Shown: positions 7,713 through 16,766 of the stretch, in pieces
Position numbering within the stretch: the first letter of the stretch is position 1
Layout of the letters: each line of letters opens with the position of its first letter
NCBI GenBank assembly: GCA_963708725.1
Contig: CAVPTL010000014.1
Location: forward strand, 186,001 to 250,000
Reading direction: 5' to 3'
DNA from: CAVPTL01 sp963708725
Lineage (GTDB): Bacteria; Actinomycetota; Thermoleophilia; Gaiellales; JAICJC01
Length of the DNA stretch: 64,000 nt
Made by a program: the position numbers and the translations under genes
The notes under the pieces: model-generated
What the model was told of the DNA's origin: nothing
The model's database searches: none
What the model saw: the letters and a program-made list of their open reading frames with translations, nothing else

Positions 7713-7740
7713 TGCCCCTTCGGGGCTGAGGTCGATCGCT

Positions 7741-9147
7741 GTGGTCGCTGCGCTGGCAGCGCTCACCGTCGCGCTCACGACGATTCTCTACTTCGTCGCC
7801 GGCGCGTTTGTGAGTGCCACCGTCGCTCCACTGTTCGCCGGCTTGGTCGTGATCGGCGTGCTCGGCGTGCTCGCGATCCGGGCGGTTCGGCGAGACACGC
7901 TGCGGCTTCGGGCCTCCGAGCAGTGGGGCCGCAAGCTCCGCGGTGAGCTGGTGTCGCAGGCGGCATTTCTGGACGCACTTGTGGAGAGCCTGGGAGCCGT
8001 CTCCAGCCTGCACGCATCGCGCGTACTCGAGCGCACCGCCGATCAGGCGCAGGCCCTGTTCGACACCGAGGCCGTGGTGATACTCACGCTCGACGCCGAC
8101 GGCCTGCGGCTGCGCCCCGCGGCCGCCCGCGGAGTCGCGTTGGGGCCGATGTCCGATCTCGCCGTCCACCTGGACGCGCCCGAATCTCTGGTCGCGGAGG
8201 CCGCGCGAAGCCACGTGCTGGCCGCGGGGCCGGGCGACCCGCAAAGCGATCCGCTCAGCCGTCACCTCCAGCCCACCTCGATCGTGGCCGCGCCACTCGT
8301 GGCGATGGGAGAGTTGCAGTCGGTACTCGTACTGGCACGAACCGGCGAGGGTGCGCCCTTCGGGCCCGCCGACGTCACCCGGGTCGCGGTGTTCTCGGAC
8401 TTCGCCGCCCGTGCGGCCGAAAACGCGATGCTGTTCGAGCGCGTCGAAGCACTACTGGCCCAGGCCCAGATCCGCGAGTCGGAGCGCGCCGACCTCTCGC
8501 GCCGGCTTGTCTACGCCGAGCAGGACGAGCGCCGGAAGCTTTCGTTGCACCTGCACGACGGACCGCTGCAGACGCTTTCGGGCGTCGCGATGATGCTGGA
8601 CGCGGTGGCCGAGGATCTCAACGGCTTGCCCGAGAGCGACCCGACCGCGCGCGTGCTCGAGACCGCCCGTGCCCGCCAGCGCCAGGTGATCCGCAACCTG
8701 CGCGAGCTGTGCTTTGCACTGGAGCCGTGGGTGCTTCGCGATCAGGGATTTGTGACCGCGATGGAGGCGCTCGCCGACGAGTTCCAGCACGGCCACTCGC
8801 TGTCGATCGCACTTGACATCGATCCGGCCGACAACCTCTCCCCCGACGATCAGGTGTGTCTCTACCAGATCGTGCGCGAGGCGGTCACCAACGCGGTCAA
8901 GCACGCCCGGCCCTCGCAGATCGACGTCGCGGTCACCGGCTCACCTCAGAGCGGCTACACCGTCCGGATCGCCGATGATGGATCGGGGTTCACGGATGGC
9001 CCGGACGATGGCCTGCCGCACCACGGGCTCTCGTCGATGAAGGAACGTGCGTCGATCCTGGCCGGACAGCTTCTGATCGACTCCACCCCAGGGGCGGGCA
9101 CCACCGTCACGATCACGATGCCGGCGGCGGCCAGCGATGCTGCGTAG
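7741..9147 (+). CDS. NarX/DesK-type sensor histidine kinase with GAF domain
   Basis: 468 residues from the GTG at 7741 (TGAGG nine bases upstream). It has two N-terminal transmembrane helices (~1-25 and ~30-50), a GAF domain (~95-245), and a HisKA_3 dimerisation helix with the phospho-acceptor in DERRKLSLHLHDGPLQ. The HATPase domain has EAVTNAVKHARP (N box), DDGSGF (G1) and GLSSMKERA. It phosphorylates the upstream regulator. Its end overlaps the next gene by 11 bases in another frame. The GAF ligand is unknown. The exact start is uncertain because the frame runs further upstream inside the regulator gene. Confidence 0.9.
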   Translation: MVAALAALTVALTTILYFVAGAFVSATVAPLFAGLVVIGVLGVLAIRAVRRDTLRLRASEQWGRKLRGELVSQAAFLDALVESLGAVSSLHASRVLERTADQAQALFDTEAVVILTLDADGLRLRPAAARGVALGPMSDLAVHLDAPESLVAEAARSHVLAAGPGDPQSDPLSRHLQPTSIVAAPLVAMGELQSVLVLARTGEGAPFGPADVTRVAVFSDFAARAAENAMLFERVEALLAQAQIRESERADLSRRLVYAEQDERRKLSLHLHDGPLQTLSGVAMMLDAVAEDLNGLPESDPTARVLETARARQRQVIRNLRELCFALEPWVLRDQGFVTAMEALADEFQHGHSLSIALDIDPADNLSPDDQVCLYQIVREAVTNAVKHARPSQIDVAVTGSPQSGYTVRIADDGSGFTDGPDDGLPHHGLSSMKERASILAGQLLIDSTPGAGTTVTITMPAAASDAA

Positions 9148-10534
9148 ATCTCGCTCCACCCCCGCGGGCCTCGAGCAGTTGGTCGCAGCCTGCGAGGCCG
9201 GGCTCGACATGCAGGCCATCCTGACCACCGCGTCGGCGGCCGTGGGGTCAGCACTCTGCGCCGCGACCGTCGGGGCCTACACCCTGTCAGAGGACGGCGA
9301 GGCCTTCGTCCTGGCGGCGGGAAGCGGCGTTGAGCAGCTCCCGGCCGACGAGACCACCGAGCCGGCGATCGACGGGACCACGGTACGGCTGCCGATGGTG
9401 AGCGCGCGCCGAGTGCTCGGCTGCTTCGTCTCCGAAGGGGCGCGCGCGGGCAACATCGCAACCGCGCGGGTGATCGCGGGCGTGGCCGCTCAGGCGGTCG
9501 AGGCTGCGCGCATGTGGGAGTCGGGCGCGGCGGGCAGCGGAACCGTGGACTTGCTCACGGGCCTACCGAACCACCGTGGCTTCAGCGAACGGTCGGCCCG
9601 CGAGCTTTCGCGGGCGAAACGCACCGGATCGGTGGTGTCGGTCGGCATCGTCGATATCGACGGTTTCAGCGTGCTCAACGAGCTCCAGGGCCACGCCGGG
9701 GGCGACGCCCTGCTGCGAACGGCGGCACGGTGCTTCGGCGACGGCGTGCGCTCCTACGACAGCGTGTGCCGGCTGGGCCGGGATGAGTTTGGTCTGGTGC
9801 TGCCCGGAATGGCGTCTGGGCCGGCGGCCACACTGATGTCGCGGCTCGCGCAGGCGTTTGCGACCTCGACGGACGCGGTCACCGTCTCGGGCGGCGTCGC
9901 CAGCTTCCCCACCGACGGAGCCAGTCATGGTGAGCTCCAGCGGCTTGCAACCGGCGCCCTCTACTGGGCCCAGCGCGGCGGCGGCGGCCGGATCGTCTCC
10001 TACGACGCCCGGGTGGTCGAGGCGCTGTCGGCCCGCGAACGGGCCGATCAGCTGGAACGCGATACCTACGAGCGCACCATCCGGGCACTCGAGGCGACCC
10101 ACGGCCACTCCGCCACGTCGCGTGCGGTGAGCGAGTACTCCGGCTTCCTGGCATCCGAGCTTGGCCTCACGCCCGACCGCGCCGATCGGTTGCGGCTGGC
10201 GGCCTTCGTGTATGACTCGACCACTCCCGGCGGCGAGCCGGCGGAGCGGGCGCGGCTGGCCGCCAAGGTCGCGGTCAACGCCCTGGACGCCGAAGCCGCA
10301 GGTTGGCTGCTCGCGGCCCGGCGCGGAGCCGATGCGCCAATCGAGTCTCGGATCGTCGAGGTGGCGGCGGCGTTCGTCGAAGCGGGCGGACACACCGGCT
10401 CCGCCGGGGCGGGCCGTGCGCTGGCGTCGCTTTGGAGTGCAAACGACGGCAACGGGCATGATCCCGAGGTCGTCCGGGCACTCGAAAGCCTGCTGGCCGA
10501 TCGCATCGGCGAAGCCGCCGTTACCGGCGACTGA
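9137..10534 (+). CDS. Degenerate GGDEF plus degenerate HD-GYP protein (probable c-di-GMP receptor)
   Basis: 465 residues: a GAF-like N-terminus (~1-130), a GGDEF domain (~140-295) and a C-terminal helical domain (~315-460). The cyclase signature reads GRDEF instead of GGDEF, while the product-binding I-site RxxD (RSYD, five residues before it) is kept. The C-terminal part aligns by eye with HD-GYP domains (HGHSATSRAVSEYSGFLASE, RLRLAAFVYD), but the metal-binding HD is YD and no GYP motif remains. I infer a signalling receptor rather than an active enzyme. It follows the kinase with an 11-base overlap, so it likely belongs to the same pathway. Confidence 0.8.
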   Translation: MLRRSRSTPAGLEQLVAACEAGLDMQAILTTASAAVGSALCAATVGAYTLSEDGEAFVLAAGSGVEQLPADETTEPAIDGTTVRLPMVSARRVLGCFVSEGARAGNIATARVIAGVAAQAVEAARMWESGAAGSGTVDLLTGLPNHRGFSERSARELSRAKRTGSVVSVGIVDIDGFSVLNELQGHAGGDALLRTAARCFGDGVRSYDSVCRLGRDEFGLVLPGMASGPAATLMSRLAQAFATSTDAVTVSGGVASFPTDGASHGELQRLATGALYWAQRGGGGRIVSYDARVVEALSARERADQLERDTYERTIRALEATHGHSATSRAVSEYSGFLASELGLTPDRADRLRLAAFVYDSTTPGGEPAERARLAAKVAVNALDAEAAGWLLAARRGADAPIESRIVEVAAAFVEAGGHTGSAGAGRALASLWSANDGNGHDPEVVRALESLLADRIGEAAVTGD

Positions 10535-10541
10535 CGGCGGC

Positions 10542-11474
10542 TTAGGTCGAGCCGCCGCGCTTGCGGCGCTGGGTGCGTTGACGGGCGGCGATGGCCGCCT
10601 CCGGACGCGGAGTGGGAACGTGGCCGGTGGCCTCGATCGGTGAGGCCTTGCGCGGTGCCTCGGGGGCTTTGGCGAGCCGTTTCCGGAAGAGCAGCAGAAA
10701 TGCCAACGTGCCGGCGATCACGCAGATCAGGGCGACCCACACGTTCAGGCGCTGGCCGAAGAACATGTCGGCGGTGTCGATTCGCAGCGTCTCGATATAC
10801 ATCCGCCCAAACGAGTAGAGCACCACGTACAGGGCAAAGATCGTGCCGGCGGGCACGCGGTTCCAGTAGCGCTTGATGAATCGCCACAGGATGAAGAACA
10901 CCAGCAGGTCCCACAGCGACTCGTACAAAAACGTCGGCACGAACGTATGCGGGCCACCGGTGATGTTGTAGGGGAACACCGGGTTGTCGATCTTGACCGC
11001 CCACGGCTTTGTGCTGGGTCCGCCGTACAGCTCCTGGTTGAAGTAGTTCCCCCATCGCCCGAGAGCCTGAGCCAGGATCAACCCGGGGGCGATACAGTCG
11101 GCGACCACCCAGAACGGCAGCTTGGCGCGACGCACACCGATGAGCGTGCCGACCATCCCGCCGAGGACGGCTCCCCAGATGCCCAGTCCGCCCTCCCAGA
11201 TCTGCGGGATCTGACTGTAGTGGCCGGGTGAAAAGGCGCCCCAGTCGGTGATCACGTGGTAGAGGCGGGCGCCCACCAGGCCAAACGGCACCGTCCACAC
11301 CGCGATGGTGTAGACCAGCTCGGGATCGATGCTGCGGCGGCGGAACTCTTTGCGGGCGATCCAGCCCGCGAGCAGCACCGCGACAGCCAGGATCAGTCCG
11401 TACCAGCGGGCCTGGAGGCCGTGGAATCGGAACAGAAACGGGTCGCCTGGGCTGGGGATGGAGAACAGGGACAT
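10542..11474 (-). CDS. lgt: Prolipoprotein diacylglyceryl transferase
   Basis: 310 residues with about seven transmembrane helices. The Lgt signature is clear: ALGRWGNYFNQELYGGP, with the essential arginine and asparagine, plus HGLQARWYGLILA near the start and the periplasmic PTFLYESLWDLLVF. It transfers diacylglycerol from phosphatidylglycerol to the lipobox cysteine of prolipoproteins. The C-terminal ~30 residues are basic. ATG at 11474 was preferred over ATG 11483, because a minus-strand TAACCT (11487-11492) lies only 3 bases before the latter. It is convergent with the GGDEF gene (7-base gap). Confidence 0.95.
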   Translation of the reverse strand: MSLFSIPSPGDPFLFRFHGLQARWYGLILAVAVLLAGWIARKEFRRRSIDPELVYTIAVWTVPFGLVGARLYHVITDWGAFSPGHYSQIPQIWEGGLGIWGAVLGGMVGTLIGVRRAKLPFWVVADCIAPGLILAQALGRWGNYFNQELYGGPSTKPWAVKIDNPVFPYNITGGPHTFVPTFLYESLWDLLVFFILWRFIKRYWNRVPAGTIFALYVVLYSFGRMYIETLRIDTADMFFGQRLNVWVALICVIAGTLAFLLLFRKRLAKAPEAPRKASPIEATGHVPTPRPEAAIAARQRTQRRKRGGST

Positions 11475-11661
11475 CGGGCGCATCCCAGGTTATCGGCAAC
11501 CACGGCCGACAGCGCCACCCCGTTCGTCCGCATGTGAGACCGCGCACCTTAAAGGTTCACGGTTGGGACGCCGATAGGTCGCATGGTTACCCAATTCCCC
11601 CCTGGGTGCGACCCGGTCCAGGCAGGCAGGCTGAAACTCCGGGAAGGAGCGGCATCCCGAA

Positions 11662-12369
11662 ATGCCCACGCTGAGCAAGAACATCATTATCTCGGTTGCG
11701 CTCGCGCTGGCCGCTGCCGTCGCACTGGTGCTGTACGTCGGCGAAGTCCAAAATCGCGCCGTCACCAACGAGCGCACCGTGGCCGTCGTGGTGGCGCTCA
11801 AGGACGTTCCCGCGGGGACGACCGTGAACGACGCCATCACCGCCGGAGCGCTTGGCATCAAGACGATGCGCTCCGCCGACGTTCCCGACTTTGCCGTCAC
11901 CAACTACGACTCGATCCGTGGCCAGGTCGTGTCCCAGCCGCTGTTTACCGGAGACACCGTGACCACCACCCGGGTGGGCTCGTCGAACGGCACCTCACCG
12001 AGTTTTCAGGTCAAAGGCAACCAGCGCCTGATCCGGCTCCCGCTCTACAACACCCAGGGCATGCTCGAAGACGTCCAGCCCCACGACCGGGTGGACATCT
12101 GGGCCAAGGTCGCCAACGCCAACGCGACTGCGTTTTCGGAGCAGCTGATCGTCCGCGGAGCACTGGTTACCGCGGCCGATGACCCGGCGACCTCGACCTC
12201 GGGCCAGGGATCGCTCCTGCTTGCGATGGACGTCACCGACGCCGGCCGGGTCGCGGCCGCGCTCTCGGCCGATAGCTCCGGCCAGTCTGACAACAACATC
12301 TGGGTCGTCCTGGTCGGCAAGAAGCACCCGACGTGGAAACACGTCCCGACCATCCCGCTGTCGAGATAA
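11662..12369 (+). CDS. cpaB: Flp pilus assembly protein CpaB/RcpC
   Basis: 235 residues: one N-terminal transmembrane helix (IIISVALALAAAVALVLYVG) and a SAF/CpaB domain (VVALKDVPAGTTV...GQVVSQPLFTGD) followed by an RcpC-like region (DVQPHDRVDIWA). CpaB is a periplasmic or cell-wall part of Tad pilus machines. It heads the cpaB-cpaE-cpaF-tadB-tadC operon, with cpaE starting 9 bases after its stop. GGAAGGAG lies upstream of the ATG. In the 187-base leader region a short palindrome ACCTTAAAGGT (11546-11556) is the only notable signal. Confidence 0.9.
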   Translation: MPTLSKNIIISVALALAAAVALVLYVGEVQNRAVTNERTVAVVVALKDVPAGTTVNDAITAGALGIKTMRSADVPDFAVTNYDSIRGQVVSQPLFTGDTVTTTRVGSSNGTSPSFQVKGNQRLIRLPLYNTQGMLEDVQPHDRVDIWAKVANANATAFSEQLIVRGALVTAADDPATSTSGQGSLLLAMDVTDAGRVAAALSADSSGQSDNNIWVVLVGKKHPTWKHVPTIPLSR

Positions 12370-12378
12370 GGAAGCTGA

Positions 12379-13494
12379 ATGCGAAATGACCTCATCCGAG
12401 TGACCCTCCAGGGCGACGATGCGCAGCTGCGCGACCTCCTGGAGCAGTCGGGTGTGGTCGAGATCGTCGACTCCGGCGCCGAGGTACTTGTGTGGCATCT
12501 CCCGCAGGACGCCGACGGGCTTCCCACCGAGCTGCGAGACGTGCTGAGCGATCCCGAAGGTCCCGCGGTGCTCGGCCTCGCCGACACCCATCCCAGCCGC
12601 TGGTTTGACGAGGCGCTCGATTTCGGCATCGACGGCGTCGTGTGCCTGCCACAGATTCCCGAGCAGCTCGGCATGGCCGTGGCCGCCGCCCGCGCCCAGC
12701 GGCACCGCCGTGCGTCCAGCGCCGGCTTTGCCTCCGGCGCGCCGCGCGGCGCACGTGAAGCGCACGTGTTCACGGTGTTCTCCACCAAGGGCGGATCGGG
12801 CAAGACGGTGATCGCCACAAACCTCGCCGTGTCGTTTGCCCGCGACGGCAAGCGCACGCTTCTGATCGACTTCGACCTCCATTCGGGCGACGACGCCCTG
12901 GTGCTGGGCCTCTCACCACGATGGACGGTGCTCGACCTGGTGCAGTCCCCCGGCGACCTGGACGCCGAGAAGCTCGCCGGATTCGTTACCCGCCACAGCT
13001 CCGGCGTCGACCTGTTGCCCGCGCCGACGCGGCCCGACGAGGAAGAGCTGGTCGCCATCGACCGGCTCGAACCGCTGCTGGAGGTGGCCCGCAGCTCCTA
13101 CGACGTGGTCATGATCGACACCTCGTCGCAGTTTGCCCCGGCGACCCTGCTTGCGATCGACAACACCGACACCCTGATCCTGGTGGGTGCCTCCGACGTG
13201 CCGACGATCAAGAGCCTGAAGATCGCGCTGGAAACGCTCGAGCTGCTGGAGGTCAACCAGCTGGACGTCAGGATCCTGATGAACCGCTCGGGCGCCAAGG
13301 TGGGCCTCGAAGACCGCGACGTCGAGCGCACGCTGCGCCGCGACATCACCTACACGCTGCCGTCGGACAAGGCTGTCCCGGTCTCGGTCAATCGTGGCCA
13401 GCCCGTGATCGTCGACAATCCCCGGTCTCGTGTTGCCCGATCGCTCCAGGAGATCGCGCGATCTCTGGAGGCCGCGGTCGGGAGCCGGCGGTGA
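12379..13494 (+). CDS. cpaE: CpaE/TadZ-type ParA-like pilus-localisation ATPase
   Basis: 371 residues. The N-terminal ~115 residues look like a receiver-type fold without the usual phospho-acceptor pocket, as in CpaE/TadZ. The MinD/ParA ATPase domain carries the deviant Walker A FSTKGGSGKTVIATNLA and DFDLHSGDDAL. These proteins place the Tad secretion apparatus at the cell pole. There is 9-base spacing to cpaB and a 4-base GTGA overlap with cpaF, both typical of this operon. Confidence 0.9.
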   Translation: MRNDLIRVTLQGDDAQLRDLLEQSGVVEIVDSGAEVLVWHLPQDADGLPTELRDVLSDPEGPAVLGLADTHPSRWFDEALDFGIDGVVCLPQIPEQLGMAVAAARAQRHRRASSAGFASGAPRGAREAHVFTVFSTKGGSGKTVIATNLAVSFARDGKRTLLIDFDLHSGDDALVLGLSPRWTVLDLVQSPGDLDAEKLAGFVTRHSSGVDLLPAPTRPDEEELVAIDRLEPLLEVARSSYDVVMIDTSSQFAPATLLAIDNTDTLILVGASDVPTIKSLKIALETLELLEVNQLDVRILMNRSGAKVGLEDRDVERTLRRDITYTLPSDKAVPVSVNRGQPVIVDNPRSRVARSLQEIARSLEAAVGSRR

Positions 13495-14915
13495 AGCCCG
13501 ACCGGGAGCGAACGCTCGGCGGTCGCATGCGCCGAAGTGAGCCGTCGACGCCCGGCGGCGAGGCCGGTCACGAGCCCGATGCGCACGATCCGTTTGCCGA
13601 TATCAAGGCCGTCGCCCAGGCCGAAGCCGTGCGCGAGCTGGGGACGGCGCTGAACGAGGGAGAGGTGGCCGAGGAGGAGCTGCACGAGCAGGTGCAGCGG
13701 GCGATCGACTCGGCGCTGGCCGAGGCCGGCACCCCCCTGTCGACCCGCGACCGCGCCCGCCTGGTGCGCGAGATCTCGCACAACATCCTTGGTTATGGCC
13801 CGATCGAGCCGTTCCTGGCCGACGAGTCGGTGACCGAGGTGATGGTCAACAACCACGCAACCATCTACGTCGAGCGCAAGGGCATGATCGAGGAGACCGA
13901 CGTGCAGTTCGGCTCCGAGCTCCACCTCCTCCAGGTGATCGATCGGATCGTCGCTCAGACCGGTCGTCGCATCGACGAGTCAAGCCCGATGGTGGATGCA
14001 CGCCTGCCCGACGGCTCGCGCGTGAACGCGATCATCCCGCCGCTTGCCATTACCGGCCCGTCGCTCACGATTCGCAAGTTCTCCAAGCAGCCGCTGACGA
14101 TGGACGACCTGGTCGGATTCGGCACCATCTCGCACCAGGGCGCGGCGTTTCTCGAGGCCTGCGTCGAGGGCAAGCTGAACGTCCTGGTGGCCGGCGGTAC
14201 CGGCACGGGTAAGACCACGATGCTGAACGTGCTGTCGTCGTTCATTCCCGAGCGCGAGCGGATCATCACGATTGAGGACGCGGCCGAGCTGAAGCTGTCG
14301 CAGCGACACGTGATCGCGCTCGAAGCCCGCCCCGCGAACACCGAGGGTCGCGGCGCGATCTCGATCCGCGACCTGGTTCGAAACGCGTTGCGCATGCGGC
14401 CCGACCGGATCGTGGTCGGCGAGTGCCGTGGACCGGAGGCTGTGGACATGCTGCAGGCGATGAACACGGGCCATGACGGCTCGCTGACGACGATCCACGC
14501 CAACAGCCCCCGCGACGCCCTGGCCCGTACCGAGACGCTGGTGTTGACGGCCGGATTCGATATGCCGTTGAAGGCGATCCGCGACCAGATCTCGAGCGCC
14601 TTCGATCTTGTGATCCAGACCAACCGCCTGATCGACGGGCGCCGCCGCGTCACCCACATCACCGAGGTGGGAGGCATGGAGGGCGACATCATCACGCTGC
14701 AGGATGTGTTCGTCGCGTCGTTTGCCGACGACAAAGAGCCGGACAATGCGACTTCGAAGCTTGTGTACACCGGGATCCGCCCAAGCTTCATCGAGAAGCT
14801 CGAGCGCCACGGTGTGTCGCTTCCCAAGTCGTTCTTCGGCGACACCAGCGCCAACGTCGACGTGCTTCGCCGCGGCCCGCGTGCGTCGGGAGGACGCCAG
14901 CGGAGGACGGCATGA
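13491..14915 (+). CDS. cpaF: Tad/Flp pilus secretion ATPase CpaF/TadA
   Basis: 474 residues from the GTG at 13491, which overlaps the cpaE stop; ATG 13527 is an alternative. It is a type II/IV secretion ATPase with an N-terminal domain (GYGPIEPFLADESVTEVMVN), Walker A GGTGTGKTTMLN, the Asp box ITIEDAAELKL, Walker B RPDRIVVGECRGPE and the His box DGSLTTIHAN. It powers pilin assembly at the inner membrane together with TadB and TadC. The C-terminal ~25 residues are basic. It overlaps the VWA-TadB gene by 4 bases. Confidence 0.94.
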   Translation: MKPDRERTLGGRMRRSEPSTPGGEAGHEPDAHDPFADIKAVAQAEAVRELGTALNEGEVAEEELHEQVQRAIDSALAEAGTPLSTRDRARLVREISHNILGYGPIEPFLADESVTEVMVNNHATIYVERKGMIEETDVQFGSELHLLQVIDRIVAQTGRRIDESSPMVDARLPDGSRVNAIIPPLAITGPSLTIRKFSKQPLTMDDLVGFGTISHQGAAFLEACVEGKLNVLVAGGTGTGKTTMLNVLSSFIPERERIITIEDAAELKLSQRHVIALEARPANTEGRGAISIRDLVRNALRMRPDRIVVGECRGPEAVDMLQAMNTGHDGSLTTIHANSPRDALARTETLVLTAGFDMPLKAIRDQISSAFDLVIQTNRLIDGRRRVTHITEVGGMEGDIITLQDVFVASFADDKEPDNATSKLVYTGIRPSFIEKLERHGVSLPKSFFGDTSANVDVLRRGPRASGGRQRRTA

Positions 14916-16756
14916 TCGGCCGGCGGGTGGTCGCATGTGTAGCCGCGCTCGTGGCCGTGCTCTCGCTCGCGGGGGTCGCCTCCGGCGCCGCAACCTCCAC
15001 CAGCCTGGGCGCCGTCACCGCCGCCGGACCCAACGCTGTGCGGGTGATCGTGCGCGGGCCGGACACGATCACGACCACGATGGTCTCGGCCCGGCTGGGT
15101 GCACACTGGGCCTATGTCGAGAGCGTGACCCCGGTTGCCAAGCGTCCTGCGCTGCACCTCGTGATCGCACTCGATACCTCGCGGAGCATGCGCGGGCCGG
15201 CCTTTGAGGCCGCCGTCGCGGCCGCCGACCGGCTACTCGACGCGGTCGGAAGCGACGATCGGGTCGGCCTGGTGACCTTCGCCAAGCACGTACGCGTGGT
15301 GGTTCCACTCACAGCCGACGTGGCGTCGGTTCGGCTCGCTCTCAGGCGACTCGGCACCGAGCGGGGTACCGCCCTCGATCACGGGGTGTCCACGGCCGTT
15401 TCGGCCGCTGGCAGCGACCGAAACACACGCCGGGTCGTGATCCTTGTCTCCGACGGCGCCGACACCACCGGCGCCGCGGCCACCACCCTGCCGGCGCTGA
15501 CCGCCTCGGGCGTGCGAGTCGACGCGTTCGGGTTGAACCAGTCACCGGCCTTTCGGTCGGGCCCGCTGCACGCGATCGCCCACGCGACCGGGGGAAGCTA
15601 CGCCAACGCCACCTCGCACTCGCTCCAGATGGCAGTCACCAAGCTTCGCGATCACGAGCTGGCCGGGAGCTTCTCGGCGTTGATCTCACTGCCGCAGACG
15701 GGAGCGCGCGACCTGCATGTGAGCGTGCTCGACGCCCCGGCAGCGACCGTCCAGCTACCACCCGGGGTCTCGGGCCAGTCCGAGGGTTTCTGGCTCGCTC
15801 ACGGTGAGCTGATCGTCGCAGTGCTCGGTTTCGCCGCGGTGCTGGCGCTCTCGATGTGCATCATGCAGCTCGGGCGCGGCCGGCCGCCGACGCTCGACGA
15901 GCGGCTTGCCGACTACACCGCGATCTCGGACAAGCGCGACGCCGACCATCACAGCACGCGACTGGCGGAGCTGTACGAGCGGATCGAGCAGCAGTTCGAG
16001 GGAAGCCTGGTGTGGCGCCACCTCGACATGCTGTGCCAGCAGGCCGGCATCGCCAATCCCACCGCCCAGGTACTGCTGGGAATCGTGGCTCTGGGAGTGC
16101 TGGTCGGCCTGGTTTCCGATCTGCTTCTGGGATCGCTTGTGGGAGTGCTCGGCTTCGTGGTCGGCGCACTGATCCCGGTGTGGGTGCTGCGGTGGAAGGC
16201 GACCCGACGATCGGCCCGTTTCGAGGCCCAGCTGCCCGAACTGCTGGCAGTGTGGGCGAGCGCGCTGCGCGCCGGCCGGTCGTTTGCCCAGGCCCTCGAC
16301 ACCCTGGTCGACGAGGCCGACGAGCCCGCCCACGGCGAGTTTCGCCGGGCACAGCAGCAGGTGCGGCTGGGCGTTCCGATCGAGGTGGCGCTCGACCAGA
16401 TGTCGCGGCGGCTGCGCTCTGACAGCTTCGAGCTGGTGGTGCTCACCACCGACGTGCAGCGGCGCGTCGGCGGAAACGTTGCTGTGATCTTCGACCGGGT
16501 CGCCGACACCGTGCGCAAGCGACAGCAGTTCGGCGCCCGCGTGCGAGCACTGACGTCGATGGGCCGACTCTCGGCCTACGTGCTGATCGGCCTGCCGTTT
16601 GCGATGGCCGCGGGCCTGACGCTGATCAACGCGGACTACATGCTGCCGCTCTTCACCACCTATGTCGGGCACATCCTGATCGCTGTCGCGCTGGTGATGA
16701 TGGGCCTGGGGTCGCTGGTATTGCGCCGCCTGGTGAAGCCAAGGACGATCGCGTGA
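14912..16756 (+). CDS. tadB: Fusion of von Willebrand factor A domain with TadB pilus membrane protein
   Basis: 614 residues. It has a signal peptide (~1-26) and an extracytoplasmic VWA domain (~80-250) with the MIDAS residues DTSRS (88-92), a threonine in RGTALDHG and the aspartate in VSDGAD. A helix (~298-318) follows, then the TadB/GspF module with two helices (~380-425), the cytoplasmic T2SSF segment (LPELLAVWASALRAGRSF) and two final helices. TadB is normally only the last part (~300 residues). The VWA half would present a metal-dependent binding surface outside the membrane at the base of the pilus. Overlaps cpaF by 4 bases; tadC follows after 10. Confidence 0.88.
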   Translation: MIGRRVVACVAALVAVLSLAGVASGAATSTSLGAVTAAGPNAVRVIVRGPDTITTTMVSARLGAHWAYVESVTPVAKRPALHLVIALDTSRSMRGPAFEAAVAAADRLLDAVGSDDRVGLVTFAKHVRVVVPLTADVASVRLALRRLGTERGTALDHGVSTAVSAAGSDRNTRRVVILVSDGADTTGAAATTLPALTASGVRVDAFGLNQSPAFRSGPLHAIAHATGGSYANATSHSLQMAVTKLRDHELAGSFSALISLPQTGARDLHVSVLDAPAATVQLPPGVSGQSEGFWLAHGELIVAVLGFAAVLALSMCIMQLGRGRPPTLDERLADYTAISDKRDADHHSTRLAELYERIEQQFEGSLVWRHLDMLCQQAGIANPTAQVLLGIVALGVLVGLVSDLLLGSLVGVLGFVVGALIPVWVLRWKATRRSARFEAQLPELLAVWASALRAGRSFAQALDTLVDEADEPAHGEFRRAQQQVRLGVPIEVALDQMSRRLRSDSFELVVLTTDVQRRVGGNVAVIFDRVADTVRKRQQFGARVRALTSMGRLSAYVLIGLPFAMAAGLTLINADYMLPLFTTYVGHILIAVALVMMGLGSLVLRRLVKPRTIA

Positions 16757-16766
16757 GGAGCGTCCC

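Noticed and set aside
13955..15157. 400-codon minus-strand frame under cpaF
   Set aside because: No signal or motif, composition typical of antisense to GC-rich genes, and the plus strand holds an unambiguous ATPase.
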